The position numbers were made by a program, and so were the translations under genes. From positions 40,430 through 104,429 of the forward strand of contig QYPG01000028.1 in assembly GCA_007279945.1 (NCBI GenBank): a stretch of DNA of 64,000 nt. Reading direction: 5' to 3'. This document shows positions 29,040 through 37,153 of the stretch, piece after piece. How positions within the stretch are numbered: the first letter of the stretch is position 1; each line of letters opens with the position of its first letter. This DNA comes from Streptomycetaceae bacterium (GTDB lineage Bacteria; Actinomycetota; Actinomycetes; Nanopelagicales; Nanopelagicaceae). Below the pieces are notes generated by a model, which was not told the DNA's origin, did no database searches, and saw nothing but the letters and a program-made list of their open reading frames with translations.

Positions 29040-29570
29040 TTAGCCCTCCCCTTCTATGAGCACTTCATCTGCTCCGTCGATTTCAACCAGGTGCACACGA
29101 ACCGATTGGTTTGATGAAGTCGGTAAGTTTTTGCCAACAAAGTCAGCTCGAATAGGTAGCTGCCTATGGCCGCGATCTACAAGTACCGCCAATTGAACGG
29201 AGCGTGGGCGTCCAAGTTCACCTAGGGCATCGAGCGCCGCTCTAATTGTTCGCCCGGAGTAGAGAACATCATCGATGAGGACAACATCCCTGCCCTCTAT
29301 GCCGACACTGGGAATAGTCGTGGACATGATGGCGCGGAGCGGGCGCATTCTTAAATCATCGCGGTGCATTGTGATATCCAACATTCCGGCTTGGATCTCT
29401 CGCGATTCGATGGTTGAGATCGTTTGCGCAACACGGATCGCCAGGTGAGCACCACGTGTAGGAATTCCAAGCAAGGTTATGTTCTCGGCACCTTGGTTTT
29501 TTTCAACAATTTCATGGGAAATACGGGTCAACGCACGCGAGATATCCGATGCGGACAGGGCAATACTCAT
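29040..29570 (-). CDS. pyrR: PyrR RNA-binding pyrimidine regulator / uracil phosphoribosyltransferase
   Basis: Binds UMP or UTP and a specific hairpin in pyr mRNA, and may also make UMP from uracil and PRPP. The PRPP loop VVLIDDVLYSGRTIRAA is intact. The ATG at 29570 gives 176 residues beginning MSIALSASDISRALTRISHE, the family's usual start, and has a strong GGAAGGAG 7 nt upstream. The upstream ATG at 29618 lies inside the regulatory leader and is rejected. It is the first gene of the pyrimidine operon. Confidence 0.95.
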   Translation of the reverse strand: MSIALSASDISRALTRISHEIVEKNQGAENITLLGIPTRGAHLAIRVAQTISTIESREIQAGMLDITMHRDDLRMRPLRAIMSTTIPSVGIEGRDVVLIDDVLYSGRTIRAALDALGELGRPRSVQLAVLVDRGHRQLPIRADFVGKNLPTSSNQSVRVHLVEIDGADEVLIEGEG

Positions 29571-29579
29571 AGTAAATCT

Positions 29580-29612
29580 CCTTCCCCATCTCACAGGATG
29601 GGTCGTTAAAGG
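29580..29612 (-). promoter_or_regulatory. PyrR-binding hairpin overlapping the pyrR Shine-Dalgarno
   Basis: On the minus strand an upper stem of six perfect pairs (CCCATC/GATGGG, 29585-29602) encloses the hexaloop CTGTGA, which matches the CNGNGA loop established for PyrR-binding RNAs in Bacillus. A lower stem CCTT/AAGG (29609-29612 with 29580-29583) is separated by a 5' asymmetric bulge, the known architecture. The 3' strand of the lower stem is the AAGG of the pyrR Shine-Dalgarno, so PyrR binding would be expected to block ribosomes. No terminator follows, which argues for translational control as proposed in mycobacteria. Confidence 0.75.
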
Positions 29613-29623
29613 ATGCAAGCGCG

Positions 29624-29632
29624 ATCATAGCA
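29624..29632 (-). promoter_or_regulatory. Extended -10 promoter of the pyr operon
   Basis: Read on the minus strand, TGCTATGAT is an extended -10 element (TGn plus TATGAT, five of six matches to TATAAT). No good -35 is seen at the right distance, which is common for extended -10 promoters. The start of transcription would fall near 29617, just upstream of the PyrR hairpin, giving a leader of about 47 nt. Confidence 0.5.
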
Positions 29633-29695
29633 TCGACTCCCTCAAACTGTGGATATCAAAATCCTGAGCTGCCTTCTCCATCTACCCTCAACGCT

Positions 29696-30193
29696 ATGAC
29701 CACGCCGACTATAGATTCAATCTCACATCGCCTCCGCGCTATCCGCTTAAGCAAAGCTCTATCCCTTCGCGATGTTCAGATTGCTAGCAGTGGCCGGATT
29801 CCGGCAGTAGTGCTTGGCTCGTATGAACGCGGCGACCGATCATTGAGCGTTAAGAAGGCAATTGTGATCGCGGAGTTTTACGAGGTCCCACTGGCATATC
29901 TCTTAGCTGAACCCATCATTAGTCAACACAACCTGGGTGGAGTTGTTATCGATCTTCGCCGGATGCGTTTGCTCGCCCTGGATCGGGTATCCATTGTCAA
30001 TGAAGATCTTCCATTCCGTATTCTTTCTACCTTCATCTCAGGAATTGTTGCGAAAAGAGACGACTGGAATGGCGAGGTTCTTTCTTTGCGCACAAGTGAT
30101 ATCGAATCACTTGCTCTAGCTATGGGAAGTAGTTGCCAGGCTCTTATACAAATGCTTAACACCAATAAACTTCTTATTACATCAGATAGCTAA
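29696..30193 (+). CDS. bldD: BldD-like transcriptional regulator with c-di-GMP signature
   Basis: Probable DNA-binding regulator homologous to Streptomyces BldD, which lies next to pyrR there too. Residues 10-70 form an XRE-type helix-turn-helix with the BldD stretch VVLGSYERGDRSLSVKKA. The C-terminal domain (about 84-165) retains RDD(121-123), eight residues, then RTSD(132-135), exactly the RxD-x8-RxxD pattern through which BldD binds c-di-GMP. The 165-residue length matches BldD. Its last 12 bases overlap the end of nusB on the other strand. Targets in this organism are unknown. Confidence 0.87.
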   Translation: MTTPTIDSISHRLRAIRLSKALSLRDVQIASSGRIPAVVLGSYERGDRSLSVKKAIVIAEFYEVPLAYLLAEPIISQHNLGGVVIDLRRMRLLALDRVSIVNEDLPFRILSTFISGIVAKRDDWNGEVLSLRTSDIESLALAMGSSCQALIQMLNTNKLLITSDS

Positions 30194-30604
30194 ACTATCT
30201 TTAATTGAGGCTATCCTGCCTAGAACACCATGGATAAACCCAGCTGAGTCATCGGTTGACAGTTCGCGAGCTAAATCAAGTGCCTCATCAATTGCTACTG
30301 CATCTGGAATATTGTTTCCCCATAAAATCTCATAAATACCTAGGCGCAGGATGTTTCTATCAACTGCAGGCAGGCGGTCCATGTCCCAACCTTGGGCATA
30401 TGTCGTGATTAACTCATCAATCTTTCGGTAATGCTCGCTAATCCCGGTAACTAACTCTCGTGTGTAGTCACGAATTGGGCGCGCATCAGGGCCCTCTTCA
30501 ACTACATCGCGCAGTGTGAGGGTTGCAAGAGCATTGGTCCCGCGAATATCGGCCTCGTACAGTAAATCTAACGCGGCCTTTCGAGCTTTACTGCGGGCCG
30601 ACAC
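30182..30604 (-). CDS. nusB: Transcription antitermination factor NusB
   Basis: RNA-binding factor that joins NusE (S10) on boxA RNA for rRNA antitermination. The 140-residue all-helical protein shows RSKARKAALDLLYEADIRG at the start and the conserved VDRNILRLGIYEIL and VAIDEALDLARELS. It overlaps the efp stop by one base and ends inside the tail of the opposing bldD gene. Confidence 0.95.
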   Translation of the reverse strand: MSARSKARKAALDLLYEADIRGTNALATLTLRDVVEEGPDARPIRDYTRELVTGISEHYRKIDELITTYAQGWDMDRLPAVDRNILRLGIYEILWGNNIPDAVAIDEALDLARELSTDDSAGFIHGVLGRIASIKDSLAI

Positions 30605-31164
30605 TAGTTAGCGCGACCTTGGTAAGACCCATCACGAGTATCAACCATGACAACTTCATCTTGCTTGATGAATAGTGGAACCTGAATTTCAATTCCAGTT
30701 TCAACCGTTGCCGGCTTTGTACCACCAGATGAGCGATCACCTTGAATACCAGGTTCGGTATAGGTAATTTTTAGTGGAACTGATGCCGCTAGCTCAATAT
30801 AGAGCGGATTACCTTCGTGAACTGCAACAACTGCGTCAGTGTTTTCTAGCATGTAATTAGCCATATCACCAACAGTGGCCTGTGAAATAGTCATTTGATC
30901 GTAAGTTTTTGAATCCATAAATACAAAATCTTCGCCCTCTTTATAAAGAAACTGCATATCGCGCTTCTCTAGGATTTCGATATCGATCTTAACTCCAGAG
31001 TTAAAAGTTCGATCGATCACTTTGCCAGTAAGAACTGACTTCAACTTTGTACGAACGAAAGCTGGACCTTTACCTGGCTTTACATGCTGAAATTCAACAA
31101 CATTCCAAAGTTGGCCCTCGATATCTAGTGTGATGCCATTCTTAAGATCAGCTGTTGTTGCCAC
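30604..31164 (-). CDS. efp: Elongation factor P
   Basis: Relieves ribosome stalling at polyproline stretches. The 186-residue protein has three beta domains; the domain I loop [14 protein letters not shown] carries the conserved Lys that in actinobacteria is usually left unmodified. The start is GTG at 31164 with GGAG 7 nt upstream. The 83 nt between aroQ and efp show no clear hairpin; an AT-rich TAATTAT there may serve as a -10 box. Confidence 0.96.
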   Translation of the reverse strand: MATTADLKNGITLDIEGQLWNVVEFQHVKPGKGPAFVRTKLKSVLTGKVIDRTFNSGVKIDIEILEKRDMQFLYKEGEDFVFMDSKTYDQMTISQATVGDMANYMLENTDAVVAVHEGNPLYIELAASVPLKITYTEPGIQGDRSSGGTKPATVETGIEIQVPLFIKQDEVVMVDTRDGSYQGRAN

Positions 31165-31247
31165 GATAGAACTCCACTCGGATAATTAGTTTTTCGGCCA
31201 CCTGCTGTGATGGCAAGGAAGTAAGGATACCTGCTAAAACTATGTGC

Positions 31248-31688
31248 TCAGTTCGCCCCGCTGAGCAGGTTCTTCATCGCGATAATCGCTAAAACATAGG
31301 AGTTAGGACCGAAACCGCCAATTGTTCCATTCGCAACGCCAGAGATAACGGACGTGTGCCGGAACTCTTCACGAGCCATTGGATTTGATAGATGCACTTC
31401 TATGAGGGGGGCCTTTAATAGTTCGGCAGCATCACGAATTGCATATGAATAATGTGTGAAGGCCGCGGGATTGATAATGACAGGTGTCTTTGCATCAGCG
31501 GCGGCATGTAGCCATCCGATAATCGTTGCTTCATCATCACTTTGGCGGACATCGGCTTCGAAGCCGTATGTTGTGGCCGCGGTTTCAATAAGGTTCTTGA
31601 GCTCGGCATAGTTGAGGTCACCATAAATAGATGAGTCTCTAATATCGAGTCGTGCCAGATTAGGCCCGTTAATTACAAGAATCTTCAT
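31248..31688 (-). CDS. aroQ: 3-Dehydroquinate dehydratase, type II
   Basis: Third step of the shikimate pathway, converting dehydroquinate to dehydroshikimate. The 146-residue flavodoxin-like subunit contains NGPNLARLDIRDSSIYG (catalytic Tyr and Arg loop), NPAAFTHYSYAIRDA with the catalytic His region, and EVHLSNPMAREEFRHTS. Type II enzymes form dodecamers. Its start overlaps the aroB stop by 4 nt. Confidence 0.95.
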   Translation of the reverse strand: MKILVINGPNLARLDIRDSSIYGDLNYAELKNLIETAATTYGFEADVRQSDDEATIIGWLHAAADAKTPVIINPAAFTHYSYAIRDAAELLKAPLIEVHLSNPMAREEFRHTSVISGVANGTIGGFGPNSYVLAIIAMKNLLSGAN

Positions 31689-32740
31689 GAGCTAATTCTC
31701 TCATAAGCACTGTGAAGTTCGCCCTCGTTAAGGTCTTCCACTCTCCTGGTCGCCCCGAGTGCAGTTAATACTACAAATCGTAGTTGTGAGCCTCTGCTTT
31801 TCTTATCTAGTGCGAGCAGTGGCCATAGTGCGGGCCAAGCTGTCGCTTCATAAGTGATGGGCAGACCCAGCGCGGCCAAGAGTCGACGATGTTGATCCAG
31901 CACGCCAGAATCAATCAAACCCCTAGCATGGGCAAGTTCTGCGGCATAGACCAAACCAATTGAAATTGCTTCACCATGGCGCAATGAATAACGAGAATGA
32001 ATTTCAATTGCATGTCCTAACGTGTGGCCGTAATTGAGTACCTCACGGACGAAACTCTCTTTAAAGTCCATACCCACGACATCGGCTTTCACTTGCACTG
32101 AACGCGAAACTAACTCTTCAATAAGATCCGATTGTGTTCGTAGAGATTCAATACTCTGTCCTTCAATCACTCTTAGAATCTCTACATCACTGATAAATCC
32201 ACACTTGATTACCTCAGCTAGTCCAGCGGCAAAATCACGATCAGAGAGAGTCTTCAGCCAACTAAAATCGATAATTACAGAAAGTGGCGAATAAAAAGCC
32301 CCAATAAGATTCTTACCATAATCACTATTGATCCCTGTTTTACCACCAACCGAAGCATCCACCATTCCTGCGACACTAGTGGGAACGCCGATCCAATCAA
32401 TCCCTCGCAACCAGGTTGCCGCCGCAAAGCCAGCCAAATCCGTAATCGCTCCACCACCGATACCAATAACTAAATCAGAGCGAGTAAATCCGGCTGCACC
32501 TAACCAATTCCATAAAGACGATAGGCTTGCAATATTCTTTGCAGCCTCACCATCACTTACCTCAAAGAAATGGAACTCAGCATCAACATCAGCGTCAAAT
32601 CGAATTGAATCACGCATCGCAGTGGAGTAAATAACTGCAACTCTTGAACGGCCATTTGCGAGCTTGAGAACTTCGCTTTTCCAATCGCAATCAATGATTA
32701 CGTCATAGCTTCGCTCGGCATGTACCGTAATAATCTTCAT
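31685..32740 (-). CDS. aroB: 3-Dehydroquinate synthase
   Basis: NAD- and zinc-dependent cyclisation of DAHP to dehydroquinate. The 351-residue protein has the glycine-rich GIGGGAITDLAGFAAATW and the following PTSVAGMVDASVGGKTGIN block, with metal ligands in E(VIKCGFI) and the HTLGHAIE region. It overlaps aroK by 4 nt at its start and aroQ by 4 nt at its end, which suggests tightly coupled translation of these three enzymes. Confidence 0.96.
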   Translation of the reverse strand: MKIITVHAERSYDVIIDCDWKSEVLKLANGRSRVAVIYSTAMRDSIRFDADVDAEFHFFEVSDGEAAKNIASLSSLWNWLGAAGFTRSDLVIGIGGGAITDLAGFAAATWLRGIDWIGVPTSVAGMVDASVGGKTGINSDYGKNLIGAFYSPLSVIIDFSWLKTLSDRDFAAGLAEVIKCGFISDVEILRVIEGQSIESLRTQSDLIEELVSRSVQVKADVVGMDFKESFVREVLNYGHTLGHAIEIHSRYSLRHGEAISIGLVYAAELAHARGLIDSGVLDQHRRLLAALGLPITYEATAWPALWPLLALDKKSRGSQLRFVVLTALGATRRVEDLNEGELHSAYERISS

Positions 32741-33240
32741 TGAGTGGCCTCAACAATCTGAGCAACTAGATCTTTCACACTGGTTCCCTCAACTTTAACA
32801 ACTGCAGTTGCTAAACGCTCATAAATAGGGCGCCGTACTTCATTGAGTTCTTGCCATTGGGCGCGAGGGTTGCCCAACAACAGTGGGCGATCCCGATTGA
32901 AACCCACTCGTGCAGCGGCAATAGCAAGTGAGACATCTAGAAAAATCCGATGCGAATCAGTCGTTGCAAGTAGTGCTTGGGCACGCTCTGAAATAGGTGC
33001 CCCACCACCGAGCGAGAGAACGCATTCGGGAATAACGATGCACTCTTGAAGTACTTCGAACTCGACTTCTCTAAAAAATCCTTCACCCTTTGAGATAAAT
33101 ATATCGGAAATCTTCATCGCAGACTTTTCTTCAATCACAATGTCGGTATCAACGAATCGCAGACCGAGGTGGCGGGCAAGAGCCTTTCCTACCGTGCTCT
33201 TTCCTGCCCCTGGCGGACCCATCAAAATAAACTGTGGCAT
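32737..33240 (-). CDS. aroK: Shikimate kinase
   Basis: Phosphorylates shikimate with ATP. The 167-residue P-loop kinase shows GPPGAGKSTVGKALA at residues 8-22, the DTD of FVDTDIVIEE (magnesium and shikimate contact), the shikimate-binding SLGGGAP, and the lid arginine in NRDRPLL. It follows aroC by 5 nt. Confidence 0.95.
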   Translation of the reverse strand: MPQFILMGPPGAGKSTVGKALARHLGLRFVDTDIVIEEKSAMKISDIFISKGEGFFREVEFEVLQECIVIPECVLSLGGGAPISERAQALLATTDSHRIFLDVSLAIAAARVGFNRDRPLLLGNPRAQWQELNEVRRPIYERLATAVVKVEGTSVKDLVAQIVEATQ

Positions 33241-33245
33241 CGTTA

Positions 33246-34427
33246 CTACTTAAAATTGAGATTGAGAATGTAACTTTCAAAGTTACGACGAGTCTCACCA
33301 ACTGAGTCCCCACCAAATTTTTCAAGAACAGCTTGCGCCAAAACAAGTGCAACCATCGCCTCTGCTACAACTCCAGCAGCCGGAACAGCGCACACATCTG
33401 AACGCTGATTAATAGCTTTGGCGGCCTCACCAGTTGACACATCGATCGTATCGAGCGCCTTTGGGACCGTCGAAATAGGTTTCATAGCTGCACGAACACG
33501 AAGGATTTCACCGTTGGACATTCCACCCTCAGTGCCACCAGCACGATCTGTACGTCTAACAATGTTGCCTTTGGAATCTTTTTCAATTTCATCATGAGCT
33601 TTGGAGCCACGCCGCTCTGCTGTTGCAAATCCATCACCAAGTTCTACGCCTTTAATCGCCTGAATACCCATGACTGCACCAGCTAAACGAGAATCTAAAC
33701 GTCGATCCCAATGAACATGTGAACCTAAACCAGGTGGCATATTAAAGGCCAATACTTCAACCACTCCACCCAATGTATCTCCATCAGAGTGGGCGCTATC
33801 AATCTCTGCAAGCATGCGCTCACTCGTTAACTTATCCGCACATCGAACAGGGTCACTATCTATGCGCTGCATGTCAGCAGATGATGGCAGCGGTGCATCA
33901 TCAGGTACGCGTACTGAACCGATTGATAACACATGACTTAGAATTGTGATTCCTAAACTTTGCTCGAGAAACTTGCGTGCAACTGCGCCAAGTGCCACAC
34001 GGGCAGCTGTCTCACGGGCGCTGGCTCGCTCCAGAATCGGTCGCGCATCATCTAAGTCGTATTTTTGCATCCCTACTAAATCCGCATGACCGGGACGCGG
34101 ACGTGTCAATGGAGCATTGCGTGCAAGGTTTTTGATTTCATCTAGAGGGACAGGGTCGGCCGACATAATTTTTTCCCACTTAGGCCACTCTGAATTATCA
34201 ATTTGAATGGCGATGGGTCCACCTTGCGTGAGTCCATGTCGCACTCCGCCAAGAATTGTGACCTTGTCAGCTTCAAAAGTTTGACGTGCACCGCGACCAG
34301 CACCGAGCCTGCGACGCTGTAAGTGAAAATCGATATCGGCCGTAGTAACAGCAACGCTTGCAGGAATCCCTTCCAGAATTGCACTAAGGGCCTGACCATG
34401 AGATTCACCAGCTGTTAACCAACGCAT
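33246..34427 (-). CDS. aroC: Chorismate synthase
   Basis: Converts EPSP to chorismate with reduced FMN, ending the common aromatic pathway. The ATG at 34427 yields [11 protein letters not shown], the invariant family start, and 393 residues; ATGs at 34433 and 34451 are alternatives that would add a few residues. Further signatures are RPGHADLVG near residue 100 and [12 protein letters not shown]. The start lies 23 nt inside the prepilin peptidase gene. Chorismate made here would feed the fused pabBC at the other end of the window. Confidence 0.95.
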   Translation of the reverse strand: MRWLTAGESHGQALSAILEGIPASVAVTTADIDFHLQRRRLGAGRGARQTFEADKVTILGGVRHGLTQGGPIAIQIDNSEWPKWEKIMSADPVPLDEIKNLARNAPLTRPRPGHADLVGMQKYDLDDARPILERASARETAARVALGAVARKFLEQSLGITILSHVLSIGSVRVPDDAPLPSSADMQRIDSDPVRCADKLTSERMLAEIDSAHSDGDTLGGVVEVLAFNMPPGLGSHVHWDRRLDSRLAGAVMGIQAIKGVELGDGFATAERRGSKAHDEIEKDSKGNIVRRTDRAGGTEGGMSNGEILRVRAAMKPISTVPKALDTIDVSTGEAAKAINQRSDVCAVPAAGVVAEAMVALVLAQAVLEKFGGDSVGETRRNFESYILNLNFK

Positions 34428-34854
34428 GTGCATATTCTTGCAGAAATCCACTGATTCTCGCGCCTAAATAGAGCGCAGTTGCCATAAAAATTGCAGGTGC
34501 TAGCGCAATCTCACGACGAATTCGCCCCGATAGAAGAAACTCAAGCAGCACCATGATCGAGGCACATGCAAAGATTGCACAAATAAAAATCCAGAAGTGG
34601 ACAATCACCTGAAAGTCCAAAGTTAAGCAGATGAGAAGTACTAATTTGACATCCCCCATACCTATTCCGGCGACACCGTAGAGAGTTAAGAGGACGATGC
34701 TGGCCGAAAAAAATGTGTTAATTGAGGTGGTTCCGATGAAAATCCGTTCGATGGCAGTGATGTAGAACATCCATGTGAGATAGATATTTGGTATGCGATG
34801 ATATTTCACGTCAGCGATACATATGGGTAGAGCAAATATAGCGAGGGCGATCAC
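34405..34854 (-). CDS. Small A24-family prepilin peptidase
   Basis: Membrane aspartate peptidase of the type IV prepilin/CpaA class, expected to cleave leader peptides of pilin-like proteins. In 149 residues with about five helices it holds both catalytic Asp motifs: [10 protein letters not shown] near residue 14 and GMGDVKL near residue 66. The N-methyltransferase domain of the long PilD form is absent. No pilus or pilin gene lies in the window. It overlaps the aroC start and follows aroE by 37 nt; a leader peptidase gene is also found in the aro region of mycobacteria. Confidence 0.85.
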   Translation of the reverse strand: MIALAIFALPICIADVKYHRIPNIYLTWMFYITAIERIFIGTTSINTFFSASIVLLTLYGVAGIGMGDVKLVLLICLTLDFQVIVHFWIFICAIFACASIMVLLEFLLSGRIRREIALAPAIFMATALYLGARISGFLQEYAHALVNSW

Positions 34855-34891
34855 CTATATAGGTTAGTTACATTGCGCAGAGTTCATTTTC

Positions 34892-35710
34892 CTATGTGGA
34901 TGAGCTCAACGCCTCCAGAGCAGCTTTTCGCATGAGTTGAGCCATCGAGGATCGATCTATCGGTGAAGCGGTAAATATTTCCACCTGTGATATTGCTTGA
35001 TGTATCAACAAATCCAATCCATCAATGACGTAGCCGCCATTCTCTCGCCAAGTGAGTAGAGCTTGCGTAGGCCAAGGCTTGTATAAAACATCGAAGAAAA
35101 CTGATTCCGGCTTGGTTGGGAAAACTTGGAAAAGTGAATCCGTTGCACCTTCCGGAGTAGTGCTGATTATCAACTGCGCGGCCTGAATAGATTCTTCATC
35201 GCCCCACGAAACGAAATTCATCTCGGCTGCATCTGCACTCTTCAATATCTCATCAGCGCCTCGAGAGGATCTGGCCATAATTGTGATCTGCGAAGACCAA
35301 CCATCACACGCGGCAGCCGCTGCACGCGCAGTCGCACCTGCACCAATTATTAAAACATTGCCTTCACATTTAACGCTATGGCTTTGCAGAGAATGTATAA
35401 AACCGGAAACATCCGTAGTAGTTGCCTGCCAATCCCCAGTATTGCGATACAAAGTATTCGCACTTCGAATCTTTTTACTTAGAGGACTTACTTCTGCAAC
35501 ACAATTAATAATTTCTTCCTTTAGTGGCATGGTAAGAGAAAAACCCGTCCAAGAAGCATCTAAGGACGTGAGAAAAGTGGCAAGCTCCCCAGATCTCACC
35601 TCAATCTTTGAGTACTCACCAGAAATTCCTAACTCTCGATAAGCAAGCTCATGTAGAAGTGGACTCAATGAATGAACTATGGGCGAACCAAGAACTGCCG
35701 CTTTAATCAT
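34892..35710 (-). CDS. aroE: Shikimate 5-dehydrogenase
   Basis: NADPH-dependent reduction of dehydroshikimate to shikimate. The 272-residue protein begins AAVLGSPIVHSLSPLLHE (shikimate-binding Ser pair) and has FSLTMPLKEE with the catalytic Lys, SANTLYR, TTDVSGF with the catalytic Asp, and the nucleotide loop GAGATARAA. The Ser for Asn change in the first of these is normal for Actinobacteria. It overlaps mltG by 4 nt. Confidence 0.94.
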   Translation of the reverse strand: MIKAAVLGSPIVHSLSPLLHELAYRELGISGEYSKIEVRSGELATFLTSLDASWTGFSLTMPLKEEIINCVAEVSPLSKKIRSANTLYRNTGDWQATTTDVSGFIHSLQSHSVKCEGNVLIIGAGATARAAAAACDGWSSQITIMARSSRGADEILKSADAAEMNFVSWGDEESIQAAQLIISTTPEGATDSLFQVFPTKPESVFFDVLYKPWPTQALLTWRENGGYVIDGLDLLIHQAISQVEIFTASPIDRSSMAQLMRKAALEALSSST

Positions 35711-36723
35711 TTAAATGCACCCGCCCTTCGATTTTTCTCATATAAGAATTTCCATGTGACAAATTCGGAGTCGGATCGAGTAAAACGCGTATCTCCAGGT
35801 GCAACGGTAATGAAATAGAGCCAATCCCCTTTGGCCGGATGAAGGGCAGCTGTCATAGCTAGCGCTCCTGGGTTACCAATAGGTCCAGGCGGCAGACCGT
35901 AATTCTTATAGGTGTTGTATGGCGATGTGATCAGAGTTGATGTTGTACTTAAAAATATCTGCCCCCTGACTCCTTTGATGTAGTGAACCGTGGAATCCAT
36001 CTGCAAGGGCATTCCAATTTCCAAGCGGTTTCTTATCACGCGTGAAATTTTAGCGAAATCAGCGTTATCGCCCTCAGATTGAACGATCGAGGCAATAGTT
36101 AAGAGTTGTAATGGAGAGTATTTACCGTTAGCCGTTAGAATTTCTTGGGCCACTGGTTCATTATCAAATCGCGCCACGATAAGGCCTACAGCTTCTTTCG
36201 CCGAAGTTCCAGAAGGAAAACTATAGAGAGCAGGAAAAAGCAAACCCTCAGCGTTCTTGAAACCTTTAGGTAACTTTATGGAGCTAAAGGCAGTTTTAAT
36301 CTCGCTTTTTGAAAAGCCATATGAGATTAATGAAGACGTTACCTCGCTCTTCCACTCTCCTTCAAATATTGTGACCATATTCGCAAGTCTTGCCGAGTCT
36401 AGGAGTTGATCAAGTGCTTGTTGGGATGAGATCCGAAGCGTTAATCGATGGGCACCAGGTGCAACTTTCTGCGAACGAATATCGGCAACTGCGGTTCTAA
36501 AATACGCCTGGGATGATTTCACAATACCAGCATCAAACAGAATCTTTGCGATAGCACTTCCAGTAGCACCAGTCGGGATCTCCACCGTAACTTCCGGATC
36601 TATTTCTTGTACCTGTCGCGTTTGAAAATTGGCAACACCAGCGCTATTTACTCGAGCAAGATGCAGTCCATAAGTAAGTAAGGCTATGAAAATGAGCGCG
36701 TACGCAAAAGGTCGGATTTTCAT
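35707..36723 (-). CDS. mltG: Endolytic transglycosylase MltG (YceG-like)
   Basis: Membrane-anchored enzyme that cuts nascent peptidoglycan strands. The 338-residue protein has one N-terminal membrane segment (about residues 6-25), a LysM-like region, and the YceG catalytic domain with IASIVQSEG (catalytic Glu) followed by ISRVIRNRLEIGMPLQMDST and the conserved YNTYKNYGLPPGPIGNPG. It overlaps ruvX and aroE by 4 nt at its two ends. Confidence 0.93.
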   Translation of the reverse strand: MKIRPFAYALIFIALLTYGLHLARVNSAGVANFQTRQVQEIDPEVTVEIPTGATGSAIAKILFDAGIVKSSQAYFRTAVADIRSQKVAPGAHRLTLRISSQQALDQLLDSARLANMVTIFEGEWKSEVTSSLISYGFSKSEIKTAFSSIKLPKGFKNAEGLLFPALYSFPSGTSAKEAVGLIVARFDNEPVAQEILTANGKYSPLQLLTIASIVQSEGDNADFAKISRVIRNRLEIGMPLQMDSTVHYIKGVRGQIFLSTTSTLITSPYNTYKNYGLPPGPIGNPGALAMTAALHPAKGDWLYFITVAPGDTRFTRSDSEFVTWKFLYEKNRRAGAFK

Positions 36724-37145
36724 CGTTGATTTTTCTCAATCGCCAACGCAAACTCTAAAATTGCCACAGCTGCTGCTTGATCAATTCGCGATTTCGCATC
36801 TTTGGCCGATACGCCAGATTCGCGCATACTTCTGGCTGCACTCACAGTTGACATGCGTTCATCAATAAAAGAGATCGGGGCATCAGTAATCGTTGCCATG
36901 AGGTGCCTAAAACCTTCTGCCTTATCTACCGCGCTGCCAGCGCTTCCATCCATATTCGATGGTTTTCCTATATAGATGGCGATAGGTTCGTATTCACTCA
37001 ACAAACTTTGTAACGAATGCAAGAGATTTCTATCACTTGTCTTTAATGTAATAAGCGGTGATGCAAGAATTCCATCTGGGTCACACACTGCAACGCCTAT
37101 GCGTACGTCACCGAAATCGAAGGCTAGTCGGCGACCCCTTTGCAT
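36720..37145 (-). CDS. ruvX: RuvX/YqgF Holliday-junction-resolvase-like nuclease
   Basis: RNase H-fold protein, thought to act in 16S rRNA 5' processing and possibly in recombination. The 141-residue protein shows AFDFGDVRIGVAVCDPDG near the N-terminus with the first catalytic Asp, YIGKPSNMDGS, and FIDERMSTVSAARSM with the second acidic pair. It begins 8 nt after the alaS stop. Confidence 0.93.
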   Translation of the reverse strand: MQRGRRLAFDFGDVRIGVAVCDPDGILASPLITLKTSDRNLLHSLQSLLSEYEPIAIYIGKPSNMDGSAGSAVDKAEGFRHLMATITDAPISFIDERMSTVSAARSMRESGVSAKDAKSRIDQAAAVAILEFALAIEKNQR

Positions 37146-37153
37146 AAGGTGGA

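Noticed and set aside
34892..35710. Altered shikimate-binding motif in AroE (FSLTMP in place of FNVTxP)
   Set aside because: Ser for Asn with the catalytic Lys kept is common in Actinobacteria.
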